A DNA stretch of 64,000 nt, from assembly GCA_028864975.1 (NCBI GenBank), contig JAGWLG010000005.1, forward strand, positions 1 to 64,000. Direction: 5' to 3'. How positions within the stretch are numbered: position 1 is the first letter of the stretch; every line of letters starts with the position of its first letter. A model generated the notes under the pieces. That model made no database searches and was not told the origin of the DNA. It was given only the letters and a program-made list of their open reading frames with translations. This DNA comes from Thermoplasmata archaeon. GTDB taxonomy: Archaea > Thermoplasmatota > Thermoplasmata > Lutacidiplasmatales > UBA184. Positions 50,949 through 58,209 of this stretch are shown here, in pieces. Both the position numbers and the translations under genes were made by a program.

Positions 50949-53900
50949 ATGCGCTTCTCGACGGAACTCCGGTCGAACTCCCTGCCCGCGATCTCGCTCT
51001 TGCTCTTGATCATCGGGCTCCTTCTGGTCAGCGGGGCGCTGGTCGGCGGAACTTCCTCCCTCTTCAGCTCCCGGGAAAGCGCGGCGGTCCTCCCCACCGC
51101 GCTCCATCCCTCGACCGCGGCGGGGGCCTCGTCCCTCGCCGCGACCCCTTCCTACAGCAACGGCGCGACCTACCACTTCGACGGGAGCAACGGGAACGAT
51201 GGGCGGTCGGTCTGGGGGGTCAGCCCCTCGAGCTGCCAGTCCGTGGCGGGGTCGCGCCTGTGCATCCCCACCTCGGAAGGCTTCCTGGCCTACGATAACG
51301 GGGCTAAGGACCCCAACGGAGTCTCCGTCAACGCCCCGTGGTACATGGGCTCCTGCCGATGGAGCTGGGGAGGGAACGACTACGGGAGCGCCCCACCCTG
51401 TCTGGACATCTCGGGCACTTCCGGGCTGCCTCACGTCTGCATCCTCGCCAGCAATGGTCGCTCGGTCTCGGCCTACATCGATGACTCCGGCCCGGCCCCC
51501 TTCACGGGTCGCTACGGGGCCGGCGCGGCGACGATGAGCCATCTCGGGCTCTGGAACAATGCGGACCCCGACCCCGGTTACATCTATGCCGGGAGCTCCA
51601 AGGCCTTGGACGTCCACGATGGGAACGGCGCTTTCTGGGTCGATTTTCTAGGCTTCACAACGGCCGGTACGGGCCACTCCTGCACTGGGGGCGGCGGTAG
51701 CGGGGGAGGGAGTGGAGGAGGGAGCGGCGGGGGTGGAGGAAGCGGGGGACACTGCAACCTCTACGGCCCCCGGGTGTGCCATCCGCTAGATTCCAACCCG
51801 ACCCCAGGCGCGTGGTACCACATCCGGAGCGGCGACACGCTCTCGGGGATCGCATCCCGAGCGTACGGCCGTGCCAGCCTCTACACCATGATCGCGCACG
51901 TCGACCACATCGCCAATCCCGGTCTCATCTCGTCGGGATACTACCTCTGCATCCCTCATTCCAACGGCGGGGTCTGCCGGGCCGCGGGGAGCGGGGGTGG
52001 AGGTGGAGGCTCCGTCGCGTGCAACCTCTACGGCCCGCACAAGTGCACGCCCCTCTCCACCGCACCTTACCCGGGTGACTGGTACCGGGTCCACCGCGGA
52101 GACACACTCGGTTCGATCTCGCAGCATGCGTACGGGAACTCGAACAAGGCGTCGTTCATCGCCAACAAGGACCGGATCACCCACCCGAAAGTCCTGACCT
52201 CGGGCTGGTACCTCTGCATCCCCAAGACCAGTGGTGCCCTGTGCAAGGGTGGGCCGTCGGGCGGGGGCGGCGGGGGCGGGCACGGCGGTGGCGCGCACCC
52301 CACGTTCATGCCGTGGGTCTGCCAGTTCTGTTCCTGGTCGGGTTCGCGGCCCGCCTTCGCGAAGGAGTACGCGACCCTCGCCGGGGACATCCCGTCCATT
52401 TCCCAGGAGGGCTACTACCTCACGAGCTCTGGGGGGTTCGGCTCTCGCGGATACGCGGGGACGCTCAACGACCTGACGCCTTGGGCGAAGCAGCATCGCT
52501 CGGCGATGTTCCCGATGATCACCTCGTGCAACATATACGACCTGAACGCGTTCCTGACCTCCCCGTCGCTCTGGACCCCCTTCATCCACCTGGCGGTCGG
52601 CACGGCGAGCGCCAACGGCTACGCCGGCTACAACGTCGATTTCGAACCCGACCCCGGCTGCAACGGGGGGTCCGTCAACGGCAGGGATGCGGCCGCCTAT
52701 TCACAGTTCATGAGCTCGTTCGCGAGCGCCCTCCACGCCAAGGGGCTCAAGCTCCAGGGCGACTTCGCCCTCTGGAGCCCCAACTTCTGGTCCCTATCGA
52801 ACATGGGCCGCACCGGCGTGGACGACTGGGTCCTGATGGATTACACGTGCTCCGTGAGCTCGTTCCGAACGGCCGCGTCGACCGCCTTGCACTCGATCCA
52901 CGTCTCCCACTTGGGGCTGGGGCTGGACCCCGAGTACTGCGCCGGGTCTCCGCACGAGCTCTCCGACCTTCAGCAGGAGGTTCGTGCGGCCCAGCAGGAC
53001 AAGGTCAACTTCCTCGCCTACTGGGCGCTGGATGACGGCCCTGCCGCCATGCCCAGCGGGCTCTGGCCGACGATCCACGCCTTCCTCCTCGGCGGAAGCT
53101 CTGGGGGAGGGGGCGGTGGTGGCACGGGCGGCGGCCAGTGCGGAGGAAAGACGTACTGCCGCAGCGCGGTCGTAGCCTACGCCGACAAGTACTGGGACCG
53201 CGCGGTTTCGGACGGCTACTTCTTCTGGGACAGCTTGTGCCCGACGGGTCCCGGCTACCCGGCCCACCTAGGGAACGCGCACTACCTCTCCGGGTGCTTG
53301 CAGTACCACGGGGTCGACTGCGCCCACTTCGTCTCCAGCGCGATCGCGGCAGGTGGCATCTCCTTCTCGCGTGACTCGCACCGCTATGGAGGCTCGATCA
53401 CCGGTGACGTCAACGCCCAGGACCTGGTGAACTACCTCGTCTTCTCCGGCCTGGCCTACGTGGTCTCAAGCCCCTCCCATCTCCAGGTCGGCGATGTCGT
53501 CGGCTACTACGAGGGTTCGGGGGGCGGCTGGGGCATCGGTGGGACCGTGAACCACGTCGCGGTCGTGGACGCCACCGGTAGTGGCGGCCCGTGGGTGGAC
53601 GCCCACACGGGCTCCCAGCACCATGTCTACTGGAGCATGGGCGGCGGGATGGGTCCGTGGGTCCTGGTCCACATCAAGAGCCAGCGACCGTTCGTGAGCA
53701 GCGCGAGCTCGACCCCCACTTCGTCGGCCGCAGGGTCGGTCGCGACGAAGTCGGGTTCCGCACCGACCCATCTTTGGGCGATGGTCGAGGGCGGGGTCCT
53801 GACGACGCCGGTCAGCGTCCGTCTATCCTCCCCTTCCGAGGTCGTGAAGGTCGAGCAAGGGCCAAAGGGAGCTCCCACCGCTGTTCCTCTCCTGTGGGCG

Positions 53901-54080
53901 GAGCTCGCCGTGCTGGTCGGGTCTCCTTTCGGAGCGTTCCTGCTCAGCGTCGAGGTCGCAGCTCTCGCAGCCCTCGGGATGCTCGTGGTCATCTCTGGGA
54001 GAAAGAGTGGGACCACTTTGTCCTGTGCGCCTCGCGAGCTCGAGCCCAGGTCCGGGCGAAGTGCTCCCGGCGGGATTTGA
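50949..54080 (+). CDS. Predicted secreted LysM-LysM-GH18-amidase fusion (bacterial-type cell-wall hydrolase)
   Basis: 1043 residues. Signal/anchor (AISLLLLIIGLLLVSGALVG, 13-32), then a Cys-rich, Gly-rich N-terminal domain. LysM 1 is at about 288-335 (WYHIRSGDTLSGIASRAYG) and LysM 2 at about 377-424 (WYRVHRGDTLGSISQHAYG), each followed by a Gly-rich linker. A GH18-like TIM barrel (about 450-720) has Asp564-x-Glu566 in GYNVDFEPDPG. A Cys-His amidase/NlpC-like domain (about 735-900) has Cys791 in GVDCAHFVSSAIAAGG and His869 in VNHVAVVDA. A C-terminal membrane helix (AELAVLVGSPFGAFLL onward) ends it. LysM2-GH18 is the plan of bacterial spore-cortex enzymes. The last 18 bases overlap the tRNA gene. 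An archaeon of this kind should lack peptidoglycan, so an antibacterial role is possible. Confidence 0.82.
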   Translation: MRFSTELRSNSLPAISLLLLIIGLLLVSGALVGGTSSLFSSRESAAVLPTALHPSTAAGASSLAATPSYSNGATYHFDGSNGNDGRSVWGVSPSSCQSVAGSRLCIPTSEGFLAYDNGAKDPNGVSVNAPWYMGSCRWSWGGNDYGSAPPCLDISGTSGLPHVCILASNGRSVSAYIDDSGPAPFTGRYGAGAATMSHLGLWNNADPDPGYIYAGSSKALDVHDGNGAFWVDFLGFTTAGTGHSCTGGGGSGGGSGGGSGGGGGSGGHCNLYGPRVCHPLDSNPTPGAWYHIRSGDTLSGIASRAYGRASLYTMIAHVDHIANPGLISSGYYLCIPHSNGGVCRAAGSGGGGGGSVACNLYGPHKCTPLSTAPYPGDWYRVHRGDTLGSISQHAYGNSNKASFIANKDRITHPKVLTSGWYLCIPKTSGALCKGGPSGGGGGGGHGGGAHPTFMPWVCQFCSWSGSRPAFAKEYATLAGDIPSISQEGYYLTSSGGFGSRGYAGTLNDLTPWAKQHRSAMFPMITSCNIYDLNAFLTSPSLWTPFIHLAVGTASANGYAGYNVDFEPDPGCNGGSVNGRDAAAYSQFMSSFASALHAKGLKLQGDFALWSPNFWSLSNMGRTGVDDWVLMDYTCSVSSFRTAASTALHSIHVSHLGLGLDPEYCAGSPHELSDLQQEVRAAQQDKVNFLAYWALDDGPAAMPSGLWPTIHAFLLGGSSGGGGGGGTGGGQCGGKTYCRSAVVAYADKYWDRAVSDGYFFWDSLCPTGPGYPAHLGNAHYLSGCLQYHGVDCAHFVSSAIAAGGISFSRDSHRYGGSITGDVNAQDLVNYLVFSGLAYVVSSPSHLQVGDVVGYYEGSGGGWGIGGTVNHVAVVDATGSGGPWVDAHTGSQHHVYWSMGGGMGPWVLVHIKSQRPFVSSASSTPTSSAAGSVATKSGSAPTHLWAMVEGGVLTTPVSVRLSSPSEVVKVEQGPKGAPTAVPLLWAELAVLVGSPFGAFLLSVEVAALAALGMLVVISGRKSGTTLSCAPRELEPRSGRSAPGGI

Positions 54081-54164
54081 ACCCACGTTGGAGGGTTTCC
54101 TCGGCGGAGTACGTCGCTTCGCCTCGAAGGCCCTCTATCCTTGACCGGACTAGACTACGGGAGC
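54063..54164 (-). tRNA. tRNA-Glu(UUC) with a 28-nt intron, unusual base at position 33
   Basis: The minus strand folds as a tRNA. Acceptor arms are GCTCCCG/CGGGAGC. The D-stem is GTCT/GGAT with an 11-nt loop (AGTCCGGTCAA). The anticodon stem is GAGGG/CCCTC. The T-arm is GTGGG-TTCAAAT-CCCGC. The anticodon UUC (54126-54128) gives Glu, and the D-arm matches archaeal tRNA-Glu. Position 33 is C instead of the nearly universal U. A 28-nt insert (54097-54124) follows position 37, the standard archaeal intron site, with pairing GGCG/CGCC that fits a bulge-helix-bulge. The mature RNA is 74 nt. Its 3' end overlaps the end of the hydrolase gene on the other strand by 18 bases. Confidence 0.85.
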
Positions 54165-54190
54165 TTCGGGAGCGCGAACGGCGTCTCGGC

Positions 54191-54196
54191 CTTAAG
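54191..54196 (-). promoter_or_regulatory. TATA-like box of the tRNA gene
   Basis: CTTAAG (palindromic, within GGCCTTAAGGGC) is centred about 29 nt before the mature 5' end, the normal archaeal tRNA promoter position. Confidence 0.5.
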
Positions 54197-54226
54197 GGCG
54201 ACGCAGCCTCGGCCCTCGACCGAAGG

Positions 54227-54232
54227 CCTTAG
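54227..54232 (+). promoter_or_regulatory. TATA-like box of the gene at 54257
   Basis: CCTTAG ends 24 nt before the ATG at 54257; leaderless spacing. It is divergent from the tRNA promoter. Confidence 0.4.
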
Positions 54233-54256
54233 AGCGGGCTTACGCTCGGCTGGTCG

Positions 54257-54901
54257 ATGACCTCCAAGAAAAGGCCCAACGTGCCCCACAAGGATGCCCC
54301 CGCCGCAGATCCCCTGGCGGGATCGATGAACGCCGGGCTCGGGGACCTGGTGGGGGGCTTGGTCGGGGGGATCCTCGAGCAGGTGAAGCAGCTGGCAGGA
54401 TGGGTCGGCCATCCTCTGGCCCAGCCGCTCGACACGGCCGAGGCCCAACTCACGAAGGGGGCCACCGGCGGCTCGGTCTCTTCCGCCGAGATGGCGAAAG
54501 GCCTCGAGGTCCAGACCCGGGGATTGACGGGGGCCACGGTCCATGTGGTCGGGAGCGACACCTCCTCGGGGGTCAACGTGGGTCAGGGTGCGGACTGTGT
54601 CTGGGTCGTTCTCGTGGGGGATGAGGAAAGGTTGGACCACGCGTTCCAAGCTCTTAGGACCGAGATCTCTGAAGAGAACACGAAGTACCCGGCTTGCCAT
54701 GATGTGGTCTTCTGGACCCGCAAGTGGGACGCCACCGAGTGGTCGAAGGCCTTCGGGGCCGGCCTGGGCCCGCTCGCCGCCAAGCCGCTCTGGGCCAAGC
54801 TCTGGGATGCGAACGGCACCCTCGTGGGTCCGGTGGCGAGAGCACCCCCGGCGCTCGTGCCGATGGGAGACCTGAAGCTCGATCTCAGTGGCGGGGCCTA
54901 A
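54257..54901 (+). CDS. Hypothetical protein with glycine-rich hydrophobic helix
   Basis: A 214-residue protein. After a basic N-terminus (TSKKRPNVPHKDAPA) comes a glycine-rich amphipathic segment (GLGDLVGGLVGGILEQVKQLAGWVG), which could associate with membranes without being a full span. An alpha-beta region follows (VHVVGSDTSSGVNVGQGADCVWVVLVGDEERLDHAFQAL, YPACHDVVFWTRKWDATEW). I recognise no family. It ends overlapping the stop of the Hps-RraA gene on the other strand by four bases. Confidence 0.6.
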   Translation: MTSKKRPNVPHKDAPAADPLAGSMNAGLGDLVGGLVGGILEQVKQLAGWVGHPLAQPLDTAEAQLTKGATGGSVSSAEMAKGLEVQTRGLTGATVHVVGSDTSSGVNVGQGADCVWVVLVGDEERLDHAFQALRTEISEENTKYPACHDVVFWTRKWDATEWSKAFGAGLGPLAAKPLWAKLWDANGTLVGPVARAPPALVPMGDLKLDLSGGA

Positions 54902-56202
54902 CCCACCTTCTCCCATCGCTCGAGCTTCTGGACCGAGGAGAGGGTCGATCCTCGCTTGATCTCCTCTCTCACGCGGTTCTCGTGCTCGAGCACGTCGAGC
55001 GCACGGTTCGCGATCTCCTGGGCCCGTTCTCGGGGCACCACGACCACGCCGCTCGCGTCCCCGACGACCCAGTCGCCGGGTCGGACCTTCTGGCCCCCGC
55101 AGACGATCTCGACACCGATCTCCCCGTGCCCCTTCGCCTCCCCCGCATCTGGGGCGATGTTCCGTGAGAAAAGGGGGAACCCCAGGTCCATGATCGAGTC
55201 GATGTCCCGGGCGGCCCCGTCGATGACCACCCCCGCCAACCCGCGTCCGTGGGCCGACCAGCTCGCAAGCTCGCCCCACATCCCCGTGTGACCCCCTCCG
55301 GCGTCGACGACGATCACGTCACCCGGCTGGGCACGGTCGATGGCCTCCACGGGTTTCGCCCAGTCTCCGTCCATCGTCCGCACGGTGAGGGCGGGCCCCA
55401 CCATCTTCGTGCGGAAGTCCTTGAGGTGCGGAAGGATCCCATGCATCGCGCCCTTCCGCTGGAGGGCGTCGGTGACGTTCGGGGCCGAGACCTTGAGAAA
55501 GGCCTCGCGGATCTCGGTGGCCCCATACTTTCGGAAGAGCTCGGTCTTGACCGGGGTCAACGTGTCGAGGGCCTTCCGAACGTTCCGCGTCGCCTCGGTG
55601 ATCTTCTCGGCCTTCGTGATCGCCCCTCCCACGATCACCACGCGAGCCCCCGCTTCGGCGGCCTTCGCCGCGGTCTCCGAGTTCAGCCCCCCCGCGACGG
55701 CGACGGGGAGTGGGGAGGCCTTGCAAAGCTCACGCAGCGCTTCGAAGGGGTCGACCCCACGCATCTGCTGGTCGATGCCGATGTGGAGGCAGACATAGGC
55801 GGCCCCAAGCTCGTGGGCCCTCTTGGCGCGCGCGATGGGGTCGGCGACCGCCAGAAGGTCGACCACGACCTGGGCCCCGTACTTCTCCCCGCCGCGGACC
55901 GCGTCCGCGATGGTGTCGTCATCGCTGGCCCCCAGGACCGTCACCAGGTCGGCCCCCGCCTTGGCCGCGATCTCCACCTCGAAGGAGCCGGTGTCCATGA
56001 TCTTCATGTCGGCCACGACGCGCTTGTCTCGGAACGCCTTCTTGAGCTCTCGGACCGCGTTCAGGCCCTCGCTCTTGATGAGCGGAGTGCCGGCCTCCAC
56101 CCAGTCGGCGCCTCCCTCCACGGCCTCCTTCGCGGCCTGAAGGGCGCGGTGGAGGTTCTCGAAGTCCAGGGCCACTTGGAGGACCGGTCGATCGGCGGGC
56201 AT
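54898..56202 (-). CDS. 3-hexulose-6-phosphate synthase fused to an RraA-like domain
   Basis: A 434-residue fusion known in several archaea. Residues 1-210 are hexulose-6-phosphate synthase: QVALDFENLHRALQAAKEAV, DWVEAGTPLIKSEG, VVADMKIMDTG, LVTVLGASDDDTIADAV and VAVAGGLNSETAAKAAEAGA. This half joins formaldehyde and ribulose 5-phosphate, and in archaea lacking the oxidative pentose pathway it runs backwards to make ribulose 5-phosphate. Residues 220-434 are RraA-like (ATEIREAFLKVSAPNVTDAL; VVDAGGGHTGMWGELASWSA; VVIDGAARDIDSI; WVVGDASGVVVVP). RraA-like domains include metal-dependent aldolases, so the second half may act on a related sugar. No isomerase (Phi) gene is next to it. Confidence 0.9.
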   Translation of the reverse strand: MPADRPVLQVALDFENLHRALQAAKEAVEGGADWVEAGTPLIKSEGLNAVRELKKAFRDKRVVADMKIMDTGSFEVEIAAKAGADLVTVLGASDDDTIADAVRGGEKYGAQVVVDLLAVADPIARAKRAHELGAAYVCLHIGIDQQMRGVDPFEALRELCKASPLPVAVAGGLNSETAAKAAEAGARVVIVGGAITKAEKITEATRNVRKALDTLTPVKTELFRKYGATEIREAFLKVSAPNVTDALQRKGAMHGILPHLKDFRTKMVGPALTVRTMDGDWAKPVEAIDRAQPGDVIVVDAGGGHTGMWGELASWSAHGRGLAGVVIDGAARDIDSIMDLGFPLFSRNIAPDAGEAKGHGEIGVEIVCGGQKVRPGDWVVGDASGVVVVPRERAQEIANRALDVLEHENRVREEIKRGSTLSSVQKLERWEKVG

Positions 56203-56334
56203 GAGGAGCTTCTCACACCCCCTTGCCCAAAGACCTTTCCCGTGGCCCCGCCGCTGGCACCCCTTCGACGCTCGAAAGGTCTAAGCCTGGCCAGGAGCCG
56301 TACCGGGACGGCTCGCAAAGAGCCTGGCCAGGCC

Positions 56335-57063
56335 ATGGACAGACCGATCATCCTCGACGAACCCTCGCGGCTTCCTGTGGGTGGCCACGCGCTGTCGATG
56401 TTCGCGTCGGACCAGGAAGGAGCCGATCACGCGGCGTCGTTCCTCTCTGGCGGCAAGGAGCCCGCGTCCTCTTCGTTCTGGGTAGGAGAGGCGTCAGCGT
56501 TTGAGGTGTACCAGAGGGCGGTGGAACGTTCGGCGCCACGCTTTGTGGAGAGCCTCCACGCACTGAAGGGGGCTCACGTGGAGTGGGTGGGGACCGACCG
56601 CCGTGCGCTTCGTCCCATCCCCGAGGTGCTCCAGTTCCTGCAGGAGCATCCGCAAGGACTGAGCGCGGGGGCCAACACGCTCAGTCACTTCTGGAGTCCC
56701 ACCGACATGCCCGCCTTCCTCGAGTACGAGAACTGGATCCAACAGCTTCCCCACGCCGAGGCCCGGCTGCTCTGTCCCTACGACCTGCGTCGTATCCCTG
56801 TGGCCTCCGCTCCGACCGTTGTCTCGACCCTCGCACGTCGGCACGACCACCTCGTCCTTTCTCGTACCCAGGATCCTTTGCTGACGATGCTCGAGCTCTT
56901 CCTCTTTCGAAAGGAGGCGGAGGTGCCCCCCTCCCTTCGACCGGCCCTCGAACGTGGGCTCGAGGACCGTTGGGTCCAGAGCGCCCCCGAGGGAGGGTTC
57001 GAGTGGACCGCCCGAGGAGAGCACTTCGTCGAAGCACTGGCCCGTTCCAAGAGATGGAGATAG
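56335..57063 (+). CDS. MEDS-domain protein with possible C-terminal winged helix
   Basis: A 242-residue protein. Residues 15-160 look like the MEDS (methanogen/methylotroph, DcmR sensory) domain: GGHALSMFASDQEGADHAASFL, SSSFWVGEASAFEVYQRAVE, GANTLSHFWSPTDMPAFLEYENWIQQ and the end block ARLLCPYDLRRIP. The last 80 residues (LLTMLELFLFRKEAEV...FEWTARGEHFVEAL) may be a winged helix (low confidence). MEDS domains are small-molecule sensors in archaeal signalling. It is divergent from the Hps-RraA gene with 132 bases between; MEDS proteins have been tied to one-carbon regulation, so co-regulation is possible. Confidence 0.72.
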   Translation: MDRPIILDEPSRLPVGGHALSMFASDQEGADHAASFLSGGKEPASSSFWVGEASAFEVYQRAVERSAPRFVESLHALKGAHVEWVGTDRRALRPIPEVLQFLQEHPQGLSAGANTLSHFWSPTDMPAFLEYENWIQQLPHAEARLLCPYDLRRIPVASAPTVVSTLARRHDHLVLSRTQDPLLTMLELFLFRKEAEVPPSLRPALERGLEDRWVQSAPEGGFEWTARGEHFVEALARSKRWR

Positions 57064-57110
57064 GCTCGCGATCGTGCTCGTGGGCCGTCCCTCGCGCGCC
57101 AGGGTTCAAG

Positions 57111-57116
57111 TTTAAG
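57111..57116 (+). promoter_or_regulatory. TATA-like box of the MoxR/DUF58 operon
   Basis: TTTAAG at 57111-57116, in an AT-rich patch, about 65 nt before the first gene. An AGGAG at 57168-57172 lies 9 nt before the TTG start at 57182. Together they suggest a leader of about 40 nt. Confidence 0.45.
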
Positions 57117-57181
57117 CCGACAAGGTGAGTATCTTCTACTCCGGCAGAGCACGACCATCGCATTTCAGGAGCTGACCCCCC

Positions 57182-57688
57182 TTGTTCAATCGGGACTATT
57201 CGGGATCTCCCTACGTGATGGAGACCGTCCGGCCGATCGAGATCCCGGTGATCGCCCAGGTCAAGCGACGGCTGGCCGAGGGGCAGTTCGCCGAGGCGGT
57301 GACCCTCGCCTACCACACCGCGGTCCTGGACCTTCAACGGGCCTACCGGACCCAGTTCCCCGCACACTGGACCCACCTCGACGTGGTCCAGTGGACCCGT
57401 CGCAACAACCTCGGCATCGTCGCGGATTGCATCTCGAAGCTCTATCAGTCCTACGAGCCCGTCCGATACGGTCGCGCATCGGACGTGCAGAGGGCGGACA
57501 TCGTGAGCCCGCTCACCAGCCTGTACGCCCAGAGCCCCCTCTGGAGGCTCTACGCTCCGAGCAGCGTCGCCGGTTACGGGTACGGGAACGGCTACGGGAA
57601 CGGGGGGGGCGGTGCCTATGCGAACGCCCTAGGCTACTCCGGCTATGGTCGGTACGGGGAGGAGCGGTCGCTTCCGCCACCACCATGA
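57182..57688 (+). CDS. DUF4129-like protein of the MoxR operon (soluble)
   Basis: A 168-residue protein with a TTG start preceded by an AGGAG site. Residues 20-95 (IPVIAQVKRRLAEGQFAEAVTLAYHTAVLDLQRAYRTQFPAHWTHLDVVQWTR, then KLYQSYEPVRYGRASD) resemble the cytoplasmic half of DUF4129, the helical domain usual in MoxR operons, including the final LYxxYExVRYG. There is no membrane span, unlike most DUF4129 proteins. The C-terminal 40 residues are a Gly-Tyr-Asn repeat (GYGYGNGYGNGGGGAYANA). It overlaps the next gene by four bases (ATGA). Confidence 0.68.
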   Translation: MFNRDYSGSPYVMETVRPIEIPVIAQVKRRLAEGQFAEAVTLAYHTAVLDLQRAYRTQFPAHWTHLDVVQWTRRNNLGIVADCISKLYQSYEPVRYGRASDVQRADIVSPLTSLYAQSPLWRLYAPSSVAGYGYGNGYGNGGGGAYANALGYSGYGRYGEERSLPPPP

Positions 57689-58209
57689 GCGCCGACCTGG
57701 GTTCGTTCCTCACCGCGCTCTTCACCGACCCGGTCTACGGGCTGCCGCTCTTGATCTGGGCGATCGTGGGGATCGTCTGGCTCCTGTGGGGCCACGGCTC
57801 GCTCCCCCCCGCGCTCCTGCCGTATCGGGCCCACCGCGTCCGGTCCGTCGACCCGGTCTCGTCCATGTACTGGGCGCTCGCCGAGAAGCGATATTCCGAG
57901 ACCCTGCTCTTCGCCTACCAACGCCTCGACGCCGCCTTCCAGCGGCGCTACGGGATCAGCATCCGGTTCATCCCATGGCGACGCAAGCACCAGCTCCGCT
58001 ACGGCATCGAGGACCCCAAACCGTTCGAACGCGCGGTCCGCCTCATGGTCAAAACGCTCGATGGCGCGACGACGCTGGAGGGCAAGCCCGCCATCCGCGC
58101 GGTCGCGCACATGCTCCGACCCTACCGCGAGAGGAAGATGTTGGATCGCTTCCACCGGGTCATGAGCGACCTGGATTGGATGTTGCCCTTCCTGGAGGGT
58201 TCGGCATGA
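57685..58209 (+). CDS. MoxR-operon membrane protein, related to its upstream neighbour
   Basis: A 174-residue protein. One span near the N-terminus (YGLPLLIWAIVGIVWLLWGHG, about 18-38) is followed by a cytoplasmic helical domain with SVDPVSSMYWALAEKRYSETLLFAYQRLDAAF and LDRFHRVMSDLDWMLPFLEG. The helical domain resembles the DUF4129-like part of the protein before it, so the pair may be a split form. It overlaps both neighbours by four bases (ATGA), so the cluster is translationally coupled. Confidence 0.65.
   Translation: MSADLGSFLTALFTDPVYGLPLLIWAIVGIVWLLWGHGSLPPALLPYRAHRVRSVDPVSSMYWALAEKRYSETLLFAYQRLDAAFQRRYGISIRFIPWRRKHQLRYGIEDPKPFERAVRLMVKTLDGATTLEGKPAIRAVAHMLRPYRERKMLDRFHRVMSDLDWMLPFLEGSA

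Noticed and set aside
51690-51750. Gly-rich repeats in the hydrolase gene as a possible CRISPR or tandem-repeat array
   Set aside because: They are in-frame Ser-Gly linkers between domains, with no spacer structure.
54063-54164. Reading the tRNA as Arg(UCG) to restore U33
   Set aside because: That shift breaks the perfect GAGGG/CCCTC anticodon stem and the standard intron position; the D-arm also fits Glu.
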